A stretch of DNA of 64,000 nt from JABDMD01 sp965203475 (lineage in GTDB: Bacteria; Pseudomonadota; Gammaproteobacteria; UBA4575): assembly GCA_965203475.1 (NCBI GenBank), contig OZ241890.1, positions 1,488,001 through 1,552,000 of the forward strand, in the 5' to 3' direction. Numbering within the stretch: position 1 is the stretch's first letter; each line of letters begins with the position of its first letter. Below the pieces are notes generated by a model. The model did no database searches. It was given only the letters and a program-made list of their open reading frames with translations, and was not told the DNA's origin. Positions 52,691-59,781 of the stretch are shown here, piece after piece. The translations under genes were made by a program, and so were the position numbers.

Positions 52691-54099
52691 TTATGTTGGC
52701 CAGACGGATTGGTATATTCATCATTTAGTTTTTGGATAAAAACATTTGCACGATTTTTTATATCTAATAATTTTTCTCGTGCTGACCTGTTCCAACCGAC
52801 GATAAATGGACGTGCTAATGATCGCCACCATCGAGTGTTGTGTAAAAACCCAGAACGTACATATTGATCCGTAATTCCTTCTTCTAACGTTGATGCCATC
52901 CATCTTGCAATAAATTTTCGCACAAAAAAGTGAATAGCAATTAACAAAATAGCCAAAAGCACAAATAGAAAAAGTAACCCATATTGATCACCGGCATTGT
53001 ATTCCCCTGCAGTTCCATAGTGCTTCAGTAGATACACTACAAAAGCAATAAAAATTGGAATAAAAATTACCGCATCAACGACTAACACTCGCTTGGCCCA
53101 AATTCGCACAGCTTTTTGAATTTTAGGCACAAATGATTTTTCGATTTGATTCGCCGTATGCTCTAAAGAACCAACAATGCGATAAATTCGCTCTACACTC
53201 ACTTCAGAAATACGTTGATAGATTTCTTGCAAATCTACATCTCGTTTGCGCTGATATCGTTCACGCAATGATGCATCTTCAATGGGAACCGCAGCATTTT
53301 CATTGTAAATTGAATAAAAACGCCCGCTGACAAGTCCTGCTTGTGCAATCGCACGCTGCCAGGCAGCCACCACGTCCTCTGCATTATCTTCCGATGCCGT
53401 TGTGTCTATTTGATTAAGAATAAACAACACTTTATTCGAATCATTGCGTCGCACTGTCCCCGCAACCAAATGATCTAATGTATCTCGCATTGCTCCAGGT
53501 TCTGGGTGTCTTGCATCAAATATCACTAACACCAAATCTGATAAATTTATAATGTGATCGGTAATACGTAAGATAGAGGTCCGTTGCGCATCGGCATCAA
53601 AACCTGGCGAATCGATAAAAATTTTGCCTTTAATTAAATCGGTGGGGCAGGTTTTTAATTGCAAGTAGGTGTCAATTCTTGAACCTTCCCCTTGGGCAAC
53701 TTTTTCAATTTCTTGACTAATCTTATAAAAAGGAAATCGAGGATCTGCATCAAGCGCTAAACCAGGCAACACGCGCACTTTTTCATCACTGCTGAAACAT
53801 ATTACGGTAAATTTATCGTCAACCGCTTGATTGCCAGTTTTTTGCAAATCGGTTTGTACATAATGATTAATAAAAGTAGATTTGCCTGCCGAAAACGTAC
53901 CCAACACTGAAATTAATGGCCACCAGGAAATGTCAGTAGTAAAGGATTGCTTATTAGACAAAATACCTAATTTGTAGGCAATTTTATCCAGTTCACAAAA
54001 GTGATCGACCACAGAGACAAGCAAGGGATTTTCGCTTGAAAGATGATCACGAAGACTTTTTATTCTAGTTTTTAAATTAGCATCAGGTCCAGCCAGCAT
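52678..54099 (-). CDS. Dynamin-like / bacterial large GTPase with C-terminal membrane hairpin
   Basis: About 473 residues from ATG 54099; an in-frame ATG at 54135 adds 12 residues. The N-terminal GTPase domain has P-loop GTFSAGKST (about 67-75), switch regions, 'IDSPGFDAD' (G3) and 'LNQIDTT' (G4, NxxD). Two adjacent hydrophobic segments (about 320-340 and 360-385) form a membrane paddle or hairpin. It probably binds or remodels the inner membrane, but partner and role are unknown. Its C-terminal codons lie in the repeat. Confidence 0.8.
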   Translation of the reverse strand: MLAGPDANLKTRIKSLRDHLSSENPLLVSVVDHFCELDKIAYKLGILSNKQSFTTDISWWPLISVLGTFSAGKSTFINHYVQTDLQKTGNQAVDDKFTVICFSSDEKVRVLPGLALDADPRFPFYKISQEIEKVAQGEGSRIDTYLQLKTCPTDLIKGKIFIDSPGFDADAQRTSILRITDHIINLSDLVLVIFDARHPEPGAMRDTLDHLVAGTVRRNDSNKVLFILNQIDTTASEDNAEDVVAAWQRAIAQAGLVSGRFYSIYNENAAVPIEDASLRERYQRKRDVDLQEIYQRISEVSVERIYRIVGSLEHTANQIEKSFVPKIQKAVRIWAKRVLVVDAVIFIPIFIAFVVYLLKHYGTAGEYNAGDQYGLLFLFVLLAILLIAIHFFVRKFIARWMASTLEEGITDQYVRSGFLHNTRWWRSLARPFIVGWNRSAREKLLDIKNRANVFIQKLNDEYTNPSGQHKGDV

Positions 54100-54199
54100 T
54101 TTAAACCCACAAACTATATGAACTAAATGATACAAGCATCATTATAGACGTCTGACAGATAAATTCTGCAAACATTGTAATTTATTTAATAGACGTTGA

Positions 54200-55129
54200 T
54201 TATTTTTGACGCATTTTTTGTAATTGCTTACTAAATTGCACACAGGGGTCTTGATTAGTATGACTAGGTGTAAAATATAAAACATCAAATGTGCTGCCTG
54301 ATTCATCCATATAGTCTTGCGGCTCATTCAAATCGGGTTGCACCGAAATAAATGCAATCGATATATATGAATATTGCTTAAACTTATTCACTAACTGCAT
54401 GGGAATTGCATAATCATTTCGTACATGGCCGCTTCCAGCAATTAACACCACAGGTTTCTTGTTCTCAACTAATGTTGAAGTTATTACAAAATCACGTTGT
54501 AACTGCGCGCGCGCCATAAATTGAACAAAATTCTTATTCGCATAGCCACAGTGCGAATCGACGATATTGGATTTTAATTTTGCAAAGTTAATTTTACTGA
54601 TCCAATAATTTGTAAGCACTTCTTCTGGATTAAGTGGCCCTATTTTATTAGACCACTCATGCAGTGCTTTACTATCAATATTTCCAGCCATTAACTCTAA
54701 ATTATGCTCTACAATTACTTCCAAAATTGGTGCATACAAATCCCAGGGCCAACGCTCATTTATCGCACTCGATTGCTGTTTTAATTTATCCACATCATTC
54801 CATGTTTGTGGCTGTCCTTCCCACGTCTGCTTCTCCAACATTTCCATTACCACTACAGGCTGCTTTTTGGATTGTGCAATCGTTTTTAATAAATTAGCTT
54901 GTAGTTGATGATGATCAGCATTGTTATGCACTTCACCTAATAAAATGTAGTCATATTGAATGATTTCTTTTTTTAATCTTTCAACTGATAACCACTGGTT
55001 TTTTCCTGTATCCCAAATTTTGCCGACTAAAGGATGATCTATATAGTAAGGAGACTTCCAATCTTGCGCCCAACCAGCACCGGGTATAAAAAAAATTACA
55101 ATAAATAAAAATCGTATATGTTTACACAT
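54200..55129 (-). CDS. ChaN-like heme-binding family exported protein
   Basis: About 309 residues from ATG 55129, which gives a clean signal peptide ('FLFIVIFFIPGAGWAQ'); the longer frame to 55168 overlaps rnd. 'YILLGEVHNNADHHQLQANLL' contains the conserved GE..H and HH of ChaN/Haem_bd_uptake (DUF399) proteins, and 'HCGYANKNFVQFMARAQLQRD' and 'VVLIAGSGHVRNDYAIP' match the rest. ChaN of Campylobacter binds heme; the role here is inferred only. Its start is 24 bp from that of rnd on the other strand. Confidence 0.82.
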   Translation of the reverse strand: MCKHIRFLFIVIFFIPGAGWAQDWKSPYYIDHPLVGKIWDTGKNQWLSVERLKKEIIQYDYILLGEVHNNADHHQLQANLLKTIAQSKKQPVVVMEMLEKQTWEGQPQTWNDVDKLKQQSSAINERWPWDLYAPILEVIVEHNLELMAGNIDSKALHEWSNKIGPLNPEEVLTNYWISKINFAKLKSNIVDSHCGYANKNFVQFMARAQLQRDFVITSTLVENKKPVVLIAGSGHVRNDYAIPMQLVNKFKQYSYISIAFISVQPDLNEPQDYMDESGSTFDVLYFTPSHTNQDPCVQFSKQLQKMRQK

Positions 55130-55153
55130 GCAAGAAAGCCTTAGAATAGAAGT

Positions 55154-56254
55154 ATGGAATACATACAATCACAGGAAAATTTCGATTCATTTTGTAAAGA
55201 TATCAGCAATTACACATGGTTGACGATTGATACCGAATTTATTCGCGAACGAACTTATTACCCCAAACTCTGTTTAATTCAAATAGCGACAGTAGACCAT
55301 ATTGCATGCATAGACCCTTTCTCAATAGAAAATTTAGAAGCATTAAAATTAATTCTATATTCATCCAACGTCACTAAAGTATTTCATGCCGCAAGCCAAG
55401 ATTTAGAAGTATTTTATAATTTGTATGGCCAAGTTCCCGCACCCATATTTGATACTCAGATAGCAGCCAGTGCACTTGGGTATGGAGATCAAATCAGTTA
55501 TGCGCAAGCCGTAAAAGAAATTTGTGATGTTACGCTAGATAAATCCTTATCTCGCACCAATTGGGATCGAAGACCTTTAAGCAGCGATGAAATTCATTAT
55601 GCATTAGATGATGTGAAATACCTTGTCGAGGTATATCAGCAATTGAATACTCATTTGGATCAAATGAACCGTAGCTCCTGGGTACACGAAGAATCTATGA
55701 GAATCTGTTCTCATAAGCGCTACGAGATCATGCCTGACCAACAATGGAAAATTGTCAAAGGCGTTGGAAAATTAAACGCTCAACAACTAAATTTTCTAAG
55801 AGAGCTTGCAAAATGGCGCGAAGAGTACGCCATGCGTGAAAACAAACCCAGACGCTGGATTGTGCGGGATAAAGATTTATATTTGCTAGCGGTTGAACAA
55901 CCTTCCACAATGGGGGAACTCACAAGTATCGAAGGACTAACTGAAGAGTCTTTTACCCATGCAAATCACTTACTCGAGAGCATTGAAAACGCTAATGCGA
56001 TGCCAGAAGCACACTGGCCAAATGAAAATATAACGCAAGCCTTAACTCGTGATCAGCGAAAATTGTTGAAACTTGCTCAAGCAATTGTCCGTGAGCATGC
56101 AGAAAATTTAAATATATCTGCAAGTTTATTAGCTACACGAAGTTCGCTGGAAAAATTAGTGCGCGGGAATCGTAAATTAAATTTTTTACATGATTGGAGA
56201 AAAGAGATTATTGGAAATGACTTACTCAAATTAGTTGATACAGATTTACTTTAG
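55154..56254 (+). CDS. rnd: Ribonuclease D
   Basis: 366 residues. DEDD 3'-5' exonuclease domain ('LTIDTEFIRERTYYPKLCLIQ', 'FHAASQDLEVF', 'YALDDVKYL') followed by two HRDC domains (about 205-360). It trims tRNA 3' ends, complementing RNase T encoded in this window. The start 'MEYIQSQENFDSFCKD' fits the family. The promoter must lie within or next to the divergent chaN-like gene because only 24 bp separate the two starts. Confidence 0.95.
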   Translation: MEYIQSQENFDSFCKDISNYTWLTIDTEFIRERTYYPKLCLIQIATVDHIACIDPFSIENLEALKLILYSSNVTKVFHAASQDLEVFYNLYGQVPAPIFDTQIAASALGYGDQISYAQAVKEICDVTLDKSLSRTNWDRRPLSSDEIHYALDDVKYLVEVYQQLNTHLDQMNRSSWVHEESMRICSHKRYEIMPDQQWKIVKGVGKLNAQQLNFLRELAKWREEYAMRENKPRRWIVRDKDLYLLAVEQPSTMGELTSIEGLTEESFTHANHLLESIENANAMPEAHWPNENITQALTRDQRKLLKLAQAIVREHAENLNISASLLATRSSLEKLVRGNRKLNFLHDWRKEIIGNDLLKLVDTDLL

Positions 56255-56304
56255 CACCTTTGGATTATATTTTTATTCCGCTTTTCGATACTATTAGATT
56301 CATT

Positions 56305-56556
56305 ATGACAACAGACGATATTCAAAAACTTATTGAAGCCGGCATTCCGGGGTCACAAGCGATGGTGACAGGCGCTGAAGGAAAATATGAAGCGACCGTG
56401 ATTAGTGATGCATTTGATGGCCTAACCATGGTTAAAGAACACCAGTTAGTCTATGCCACGATTAAAGATCAAATTGCCAGTGGTGAATTGCATGCACTTA
56501 GTATCAAGGCGTTCACTGTTGAGGAATGGGAAGAAAAGCAAAATTCCTCAAACTAA
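56305..56556 (+). CDS. ibaG: BolA/IbaG-family protein
   Basis: 83 residues from ATG 56305; an in-frame TTG 15 codons upstream is rejected. 'VTGAEGKYEATVISDAFDGLTMVKEHQLVY' and 'ELHALSIKAFTVEEWEE' match IbaG (YrbA) rather than BolA. BolA-type proteins partner with CGFS glutaredoxins such as GrxD (2595-2918) in iron-sulfur trafficking. In many relatives ibaG lies beside murA and the mla genes; here it follows rnd by 50 bp, so the location is not the usual one. Confidence 0.85.
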   Translation: MTTDDIQKLIEAGIPGSQAMVTGAEGKYEATVISDAFDGLTMVKEHQLVYATIKDQIASGELHALSIKAFTVEEWEEKQNSSN

Positions 56557-57039
56557 ATGCAATATTTAGAACCACTCTTAAAAACATCCGTTCAAAACAT
56601 TCTTAGCCATTACGGCCTCAGCTTACAGCTTGTTAATATAGAGAACGAAATTCCGTATAGTTATTGGGGCACACCAGAGGCCGGACGCAAACAAAACACA
56701 TTGTTTGCTCAAACAAAAACTCCTCTTCATTCCGTGCTACATGAGGCCTGTCACTATGTGTGTATGCCTGCACATCATCGAACTTGTAAAGCGATTGATG
56801 CAGCAGGTGGAGTAGAAGAAGAAAACGCTACTTGCTATTTGCAAGTGTTACTCGCCGAACATATCGATGGCTATTCGAGCCAACTAATCATGCAAGATAT
56901 GGATCGCTGGGGATATAGCTTTAGACTTGGTAGCTGTAGCGCATGGTTTGACAAAGATGCTGAAGATGTACAAGCATGGCTGATGCAGCATAAAATTATT
57001 AATCACAACAACCAAATTACCTGGAACCTTAGAAATTAA
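56557..57039 (+). CDS. Conserved hypothetical protein with HExxH motif
   Basis: 160 residues, starting immediately after the ibaG stop, so co-translated. 'VLHEACHYVCMPAHHR' gives HEACH, a zinc-metallopeptidase-type HExxH, followed by 'GGVEEENATCYLQVLLAEHI' whose glutamates could be the third ligand. The length is close to small gluzincin-like proteins. I do not recognise a named family; it may be a peptidase-like or non-catalytic metal-binding protein. It contains 6 cysteines. Confidence 0.65.
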   Translation: MQYLEPLLKTSVQNILSHYGLSLQLVNIENEIPYSYWGTPEAGRKQNTLFAQTKTPLHSVLHEACHYVCMPAHHRTCKAIDAAGGVEEENATCYLQVLLAEHIDGYSSQLIMQDMDRWGYSFRLGSCSAWFDKDAEDVQAWLMQHKIINHNNQITWNLRN

Positions 57040-57069
57040 CCAAACATCTCATTTTTGTGCAGTTGTATA

Positions 57070-57098
57070 TTGACATCCTGAACAATTCTTCTTAGCAT
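57070..57098 (+). promoter_or_regulatory. Sigma70 promoter for the metY leader
   Basis: Consensus TTGACA (57070-57075), a 17-bp spacer and TAGCAT (57093-57098). Transcription would start near 57105, eight bases before the SAM-II aptamer, an excellent fit. Confidence 0.8.
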
Positions 57099-57112
57099 TT
57101 ATAGTGCTCATT

Positions 57113-57166
57113 GTCGCTGATTTAATTCAACAACTTGCAGAGCGACTCAGAAATACTGCTAAAGCG
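57113..57166 (+). promoter_or_regulatory. SAM-II (SAM-alpha) riboswitch
   Basis: Helix P1 is GTCGCT (57113-57118) with AGCGAC (57141-57146). The loop starts GATTTAA and ends ACTTGCAG, and CTGCTAAAG (57156-57164) pairs back into the loop (GCAG 57137-57140 with CTGC 57156-57159) to form the family's pseudoknot. The layout matches the metX SAM-II aptamer closely. It senses S-adenosylmethionine and normally hides the ribosome site of the gene behind it. Here it sits about 190 bases before metY and directly in front of a 15-codon ORF. Confidence 0.87.
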
Positions 57167-57214
57167 ATGACCGTCCTAATGCTTCAGGGTCGTGTCAGCG
57201 TAAATTTAACATGA
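57167..57214 (+). CDS. Putative 15-codon leader ORF behind the SAM-II aptamer
   Basis: ATG at 57167 immediately after the aptamer opens MTVLMLQGRVSVNLT and closes at TGA 57212-57214. The pseudoknot strand (CTAAAG) would overlap its ribosome site. Possible leader peptide; no homology known to me. Beyond it (57215-57355) I see only a purine-rich ribosome site for metY and weak dyads. Confidence 0.35.
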   Translation: MTVLMLQGRVSVNLT

Positions 57215-57355
57215 AGCTGGAGACGGTGTGATGATCTATAAATCTGATTTGCAGTTTTCTCTGCTAACCAATCAACAAATTTATTTCTGTGCTAAGCCAA
57301 TAGTATCAGCTGCCATGGTACAACATTGCTCCAACGCAAACAGGGGGTACACATT

Positions 57356-58633
57356 ATGAAAATAGAAACACTTGCCATACACAGTGGATATGAACCTGAT
57401 CCAACCACAAAAGCGGTAGCCGTTCCTATATATCAAACAACTTCATACGCCTTTGATGACACTCAACACGGTGCCGATTTATTTGACTTAAAAGTTGAAG
57501 GTAATATTTACACGCGCATCATGAACCCAACAACGGCTGTTCTAGAACAACGTATTGCAGCTATGGAAGGTGGTGTAGGGTCACTGGCACTGTCTTCGGG
57601 TATGGCCGCAATTTCATATGCCATTTTTGCCATTGCAGAGCAAGGCGACAACATTGTTTCGGTCGCTACACTTTATGGTGGAACGTATAATTTATTTGCA
57701 CACACACTACCGAAACTTGGTATCGAAGTTCGTTTTATAGATTACCGTGACATGGATGCCATGGCGGCTGCAATAGACGATAAAACAAAGGCAATAGTTT
57801 GTGAATCTTTAGGAAACCCCGCAGGTAATGTGATTGACCTTGAAAAAACAGTAGACGTTGCACACGCAAAAGGGGTTCCTGTAATTGTTGATAACACAGT
57901 ACCTACCCCCTATTTATGCCGTCCATTTGAACATGGCGCAGATATTGTTGTGCATTCATTAACAAAGTACATGGGTGGACATGGAACCACTATTGGTGGG
58001 GTTGTGGTTGATTCGGGAAAATTCCCATGGGAAAAACACAAAAAACGTTTTCCGATGCTAAATGAACCAGATCCATCCTATCATGGTGTGGTTTATACCG
58101 AAGCGTTGGGAGCAGCGGCTTACATAGGCCGAGTACGAGTAGTACCACTACGCAATATGGGCTCGGCAATATCTCCATTCAATAGCTTTCTTGTATTACA
58201 AGGGATCGAGAGTTTACCGGTACGTATGGATCGTCATTGTGAAAATACTTTAGCTGTCGCTCAATACTTAGAAAAACATAAAAATATAACTTGGGTAAAT
58301 TACGCAGGTTTGCCTACACATGAAGACCATGCCTTGGTACAAAAATATTTTAATGGCAAAGCTTCTGGAATTTTAAGTTTTGGAATAAAAGGCGGCATTG
58401 AGGCGGGGACTAAATTTATTGACGCACTACAACTTATAGTGAGACTGGTGAATATTGGTGATGCAAAATCGTTAGCATGCCATCCAGCTACCACTACACA
58501 TCGACAGTTATCAAAAGAAGAGCAAGCTACAGCAGGTGTGAGTGAAGATTTAGTGCGACTATCCATCGGCATAGAACATATTGATGATATTTTAGAGGAC
58601 ATCGAACAAGCACTTGAAAAGTCTGCGGCTTAA
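57356..58633 (+). CDS. metY: O-acetylhomoserine sulfhydrylase-type enzyme (MetY)
   Basis: 425 residues from ATG 57356 (AGGGGG 9-14 bases upstream); an in-frame start 10 codons earlier is rejected. Cys/Met-metabolism PLP family: 'TLAIHSGYEPDPTTKAVAVPIYQTTSYAF', 'LSSGMAAISYAIFAIAEQGDNIV', PLP lysine in 'VVHSLTKYMGGHGTTIGG' and 'SLACHPATTTHRQLS'. The length (>420) and 'NPSYHGVVY'-like segment favour O-acetylhomoserine aminocarboxypropyltransferase, forming homocysteine from O-acetylhomoserine and sulfide. The SAM-II leader fits feedback control of methionine synthesis. Confidence 0.93.
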   Translation: MKIETLAIHSGYEPDPTTKAVAVPIYQTTSYAFDDTQHGADLFDLKVEGNIYTRIMNPTTAVLEQRIAAMEGGVGSLALSSGMAAISYAIFAIAEQGDNIVSVATLYGGTYNLFAHTLPKLGIEVRFIDYRDMDAMAAAIDDKTKAIVCESLGNPAGNVIDLEKTVDVAHAKGVPVIVDNTVPTPYLCRPFEHGADIVVHSLTKYMGGHGTTIGGVVVDSGKFPWEKHKKRFPMLNEPDPSYHGVVYTEALGAAAYIGRVRVVPLRNMGSAISPFNSFLVLQGIESLPVRMDRHCENTLAVAQYLEKHKNITWVNYAGLPTHEDHALVQKYFNGKASGILSFGIKGGIEAGTKFIDALQLIVRLVNIGDAKSLACHPATTTHRQLSKEEQATAGVSEDLVRLSIGIEHIDDILEDIEQALEKSAA

Positions 58634-58653
58634 ACTCTTAAATTCAATTTAGT

Positions 58654-59628
58654 TTGTCGAGCTACCATCCTAGCTGGCCATTGAATAATGGTCATATAAA
58701 TACCATTGCGGCTGCATCTTACGTTCGCAAACGATATGCACTAAGCGTAAGTAAAAACTTACACAGCAACAGTGAATCCATAATTTTAGAGCTTAGCGAT
58801 AATGTACGCTTGCAAGGATTCCTATCGACAGGGCAAACTGACGAAAAACCTTTAGTTTTCTTGCTGCATGGTTGGTTGGGTTGCGCAGATTCTCTTTATC
58901 TCTTACCTTTAGCATCACTGCTGTACGCACAGAGCTTTACTGTTTTTCGATTAAATTTTCGGGATCACGGAAACACACAACATTTAAATAAAGAGCTGTT
59001 TCATTCTTGCAGACTTAAGGAGGTCTGCGAAGCTGTGCAATACATTCAGCAAGTCGTAAAGCATTCAGCATTGTATTTAATTGGCTTTTCTTTAGGAGGT
59101 AATTTTGCGCTACGAATTGGAGCAGATGCGGATGATTTTGGATTAAAGATCAAGAAAATTTATTCCATTAGTCCAGTCATGGATCCTGAACAAGCATTAA
59201 ATGAAACCGAATCCATGCATAAGATTTATACCCGCTATTATTTACAACGTTGGAAGCAAATGCTCTACAAAAAGCATACACATTTCCCTGGAGCGTTAGA
59301 TTTAAATAAAATAAATCATCAAACCTCACTAACAGGAATGACTGAACATTTACTGCTTCAATATACAGAATTTAATTGTCTAAAAGATTATTTACACGGG
59401 TATTCGATCATTGGGGATCGATTATCGAGTTTAAAAGTCCAGAGTGATGTTTATATAGCAAAAGATGACCCGGTCATTCCTTACCAAGACTACAAAAAGT
59501 TACATGCATCCAAACAGCTAGATATTCACATTAATGAAAACGGCGGACACTGCGGATTTTTGAATAGTCTATTCAATATAAATTGGGTTGATGAAAATAT
59601 CATCCATTCGTTAAATCAATACACTTGA
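58654..59628 (+). CDS. YheT-like alpha/beta hydrolase
   Basis: 324 residues; TTG start 20 bp after metY. 'PSWPLNNGHINTIAAASYV' and 'LLHGWLGCADSLYLLPLASLL' are YheT/UPF0017-like, with nucleophile in 'LIGFSLGGNFAL', acid in 'IAKDDPVIPYQD' and His in 'NGGHCGFLNS'. Probably cytosolic or membrane-associated esterase; substrate unknown. It may be read from the metY transcript, so SAM could influence it too. No ribosome site is obvious. Confidence 0.82.
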   Translation: MSSYHPSWPLNNGHINTIAAASYVRKRYALSVSKNLHSNSESIILELSDNVRLQGFLSTGQTDEKPLVFLLHGWLGCADSLYLLPLASLLYAQSFTVFRLNFRDHGNTQHLNKELFHSCRLKEVCEAVQYIQQVVKHSALYLIGFSLGGNFALRIGADADDFGLKIKKIYSISPVMDPEQALNETESMHKIYTRYYLQRWKQMLYKKHTHFPGALDLNKINHQTSLTGMTEHLLLQYTEFNCLKDYLHGYSIIGDRLSSLKVQSDVYIAKDDPVIPYQDYKKLHASKQLDIHINENGGHCGFLNSLFNINWVDENIIHSLNQYT

Positions 59629-59700
59629 AAATTAGTTGAATCCTGCTAACAAGTGCCCTTGCTTGAAATAGCAGATAGATTTAGGCAGTGCTGCATCATA

Positions 59701-59763
59701 ATTGTTGGAGTTGGCCAACAATCTATTAATTCATCAACTGCGCCACATTAACAACGCAGTTGA
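59701..59763. terminator. Two adjacent perfect hairpins between convergent genes
   Basis: ATTGTTGG/CCAACAAT (59701-59722, 6-base loop) and TCAACTGCG/CGCAGTTGA (59734-59763, 12-base loop) lie in the 153-bp gap between the YheT-like gene and the minus-strand cytochrome gene. No T-runs follow, so factor-dependent termination or mRNA 3' protection is more likely than simple intrinsic termination. Confidence 0.55.
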
Positions 59764-59781
59764 TAGCAAAGAATCTACAAA

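Noticed and set aside
57240..57275. A second SAM-II-like stretch (TGATTTGCAG ... CTGCTAA) downstream of the first aptamer
   Set aside because: It has the loop/pseudoknot words but no P1 helix, so it cannot form the fold.
59629..59781. Possible CRISPR-like repeat because of clustered dyads
   Set aside because: Only two different hairpins, no repeated unit or spacers.
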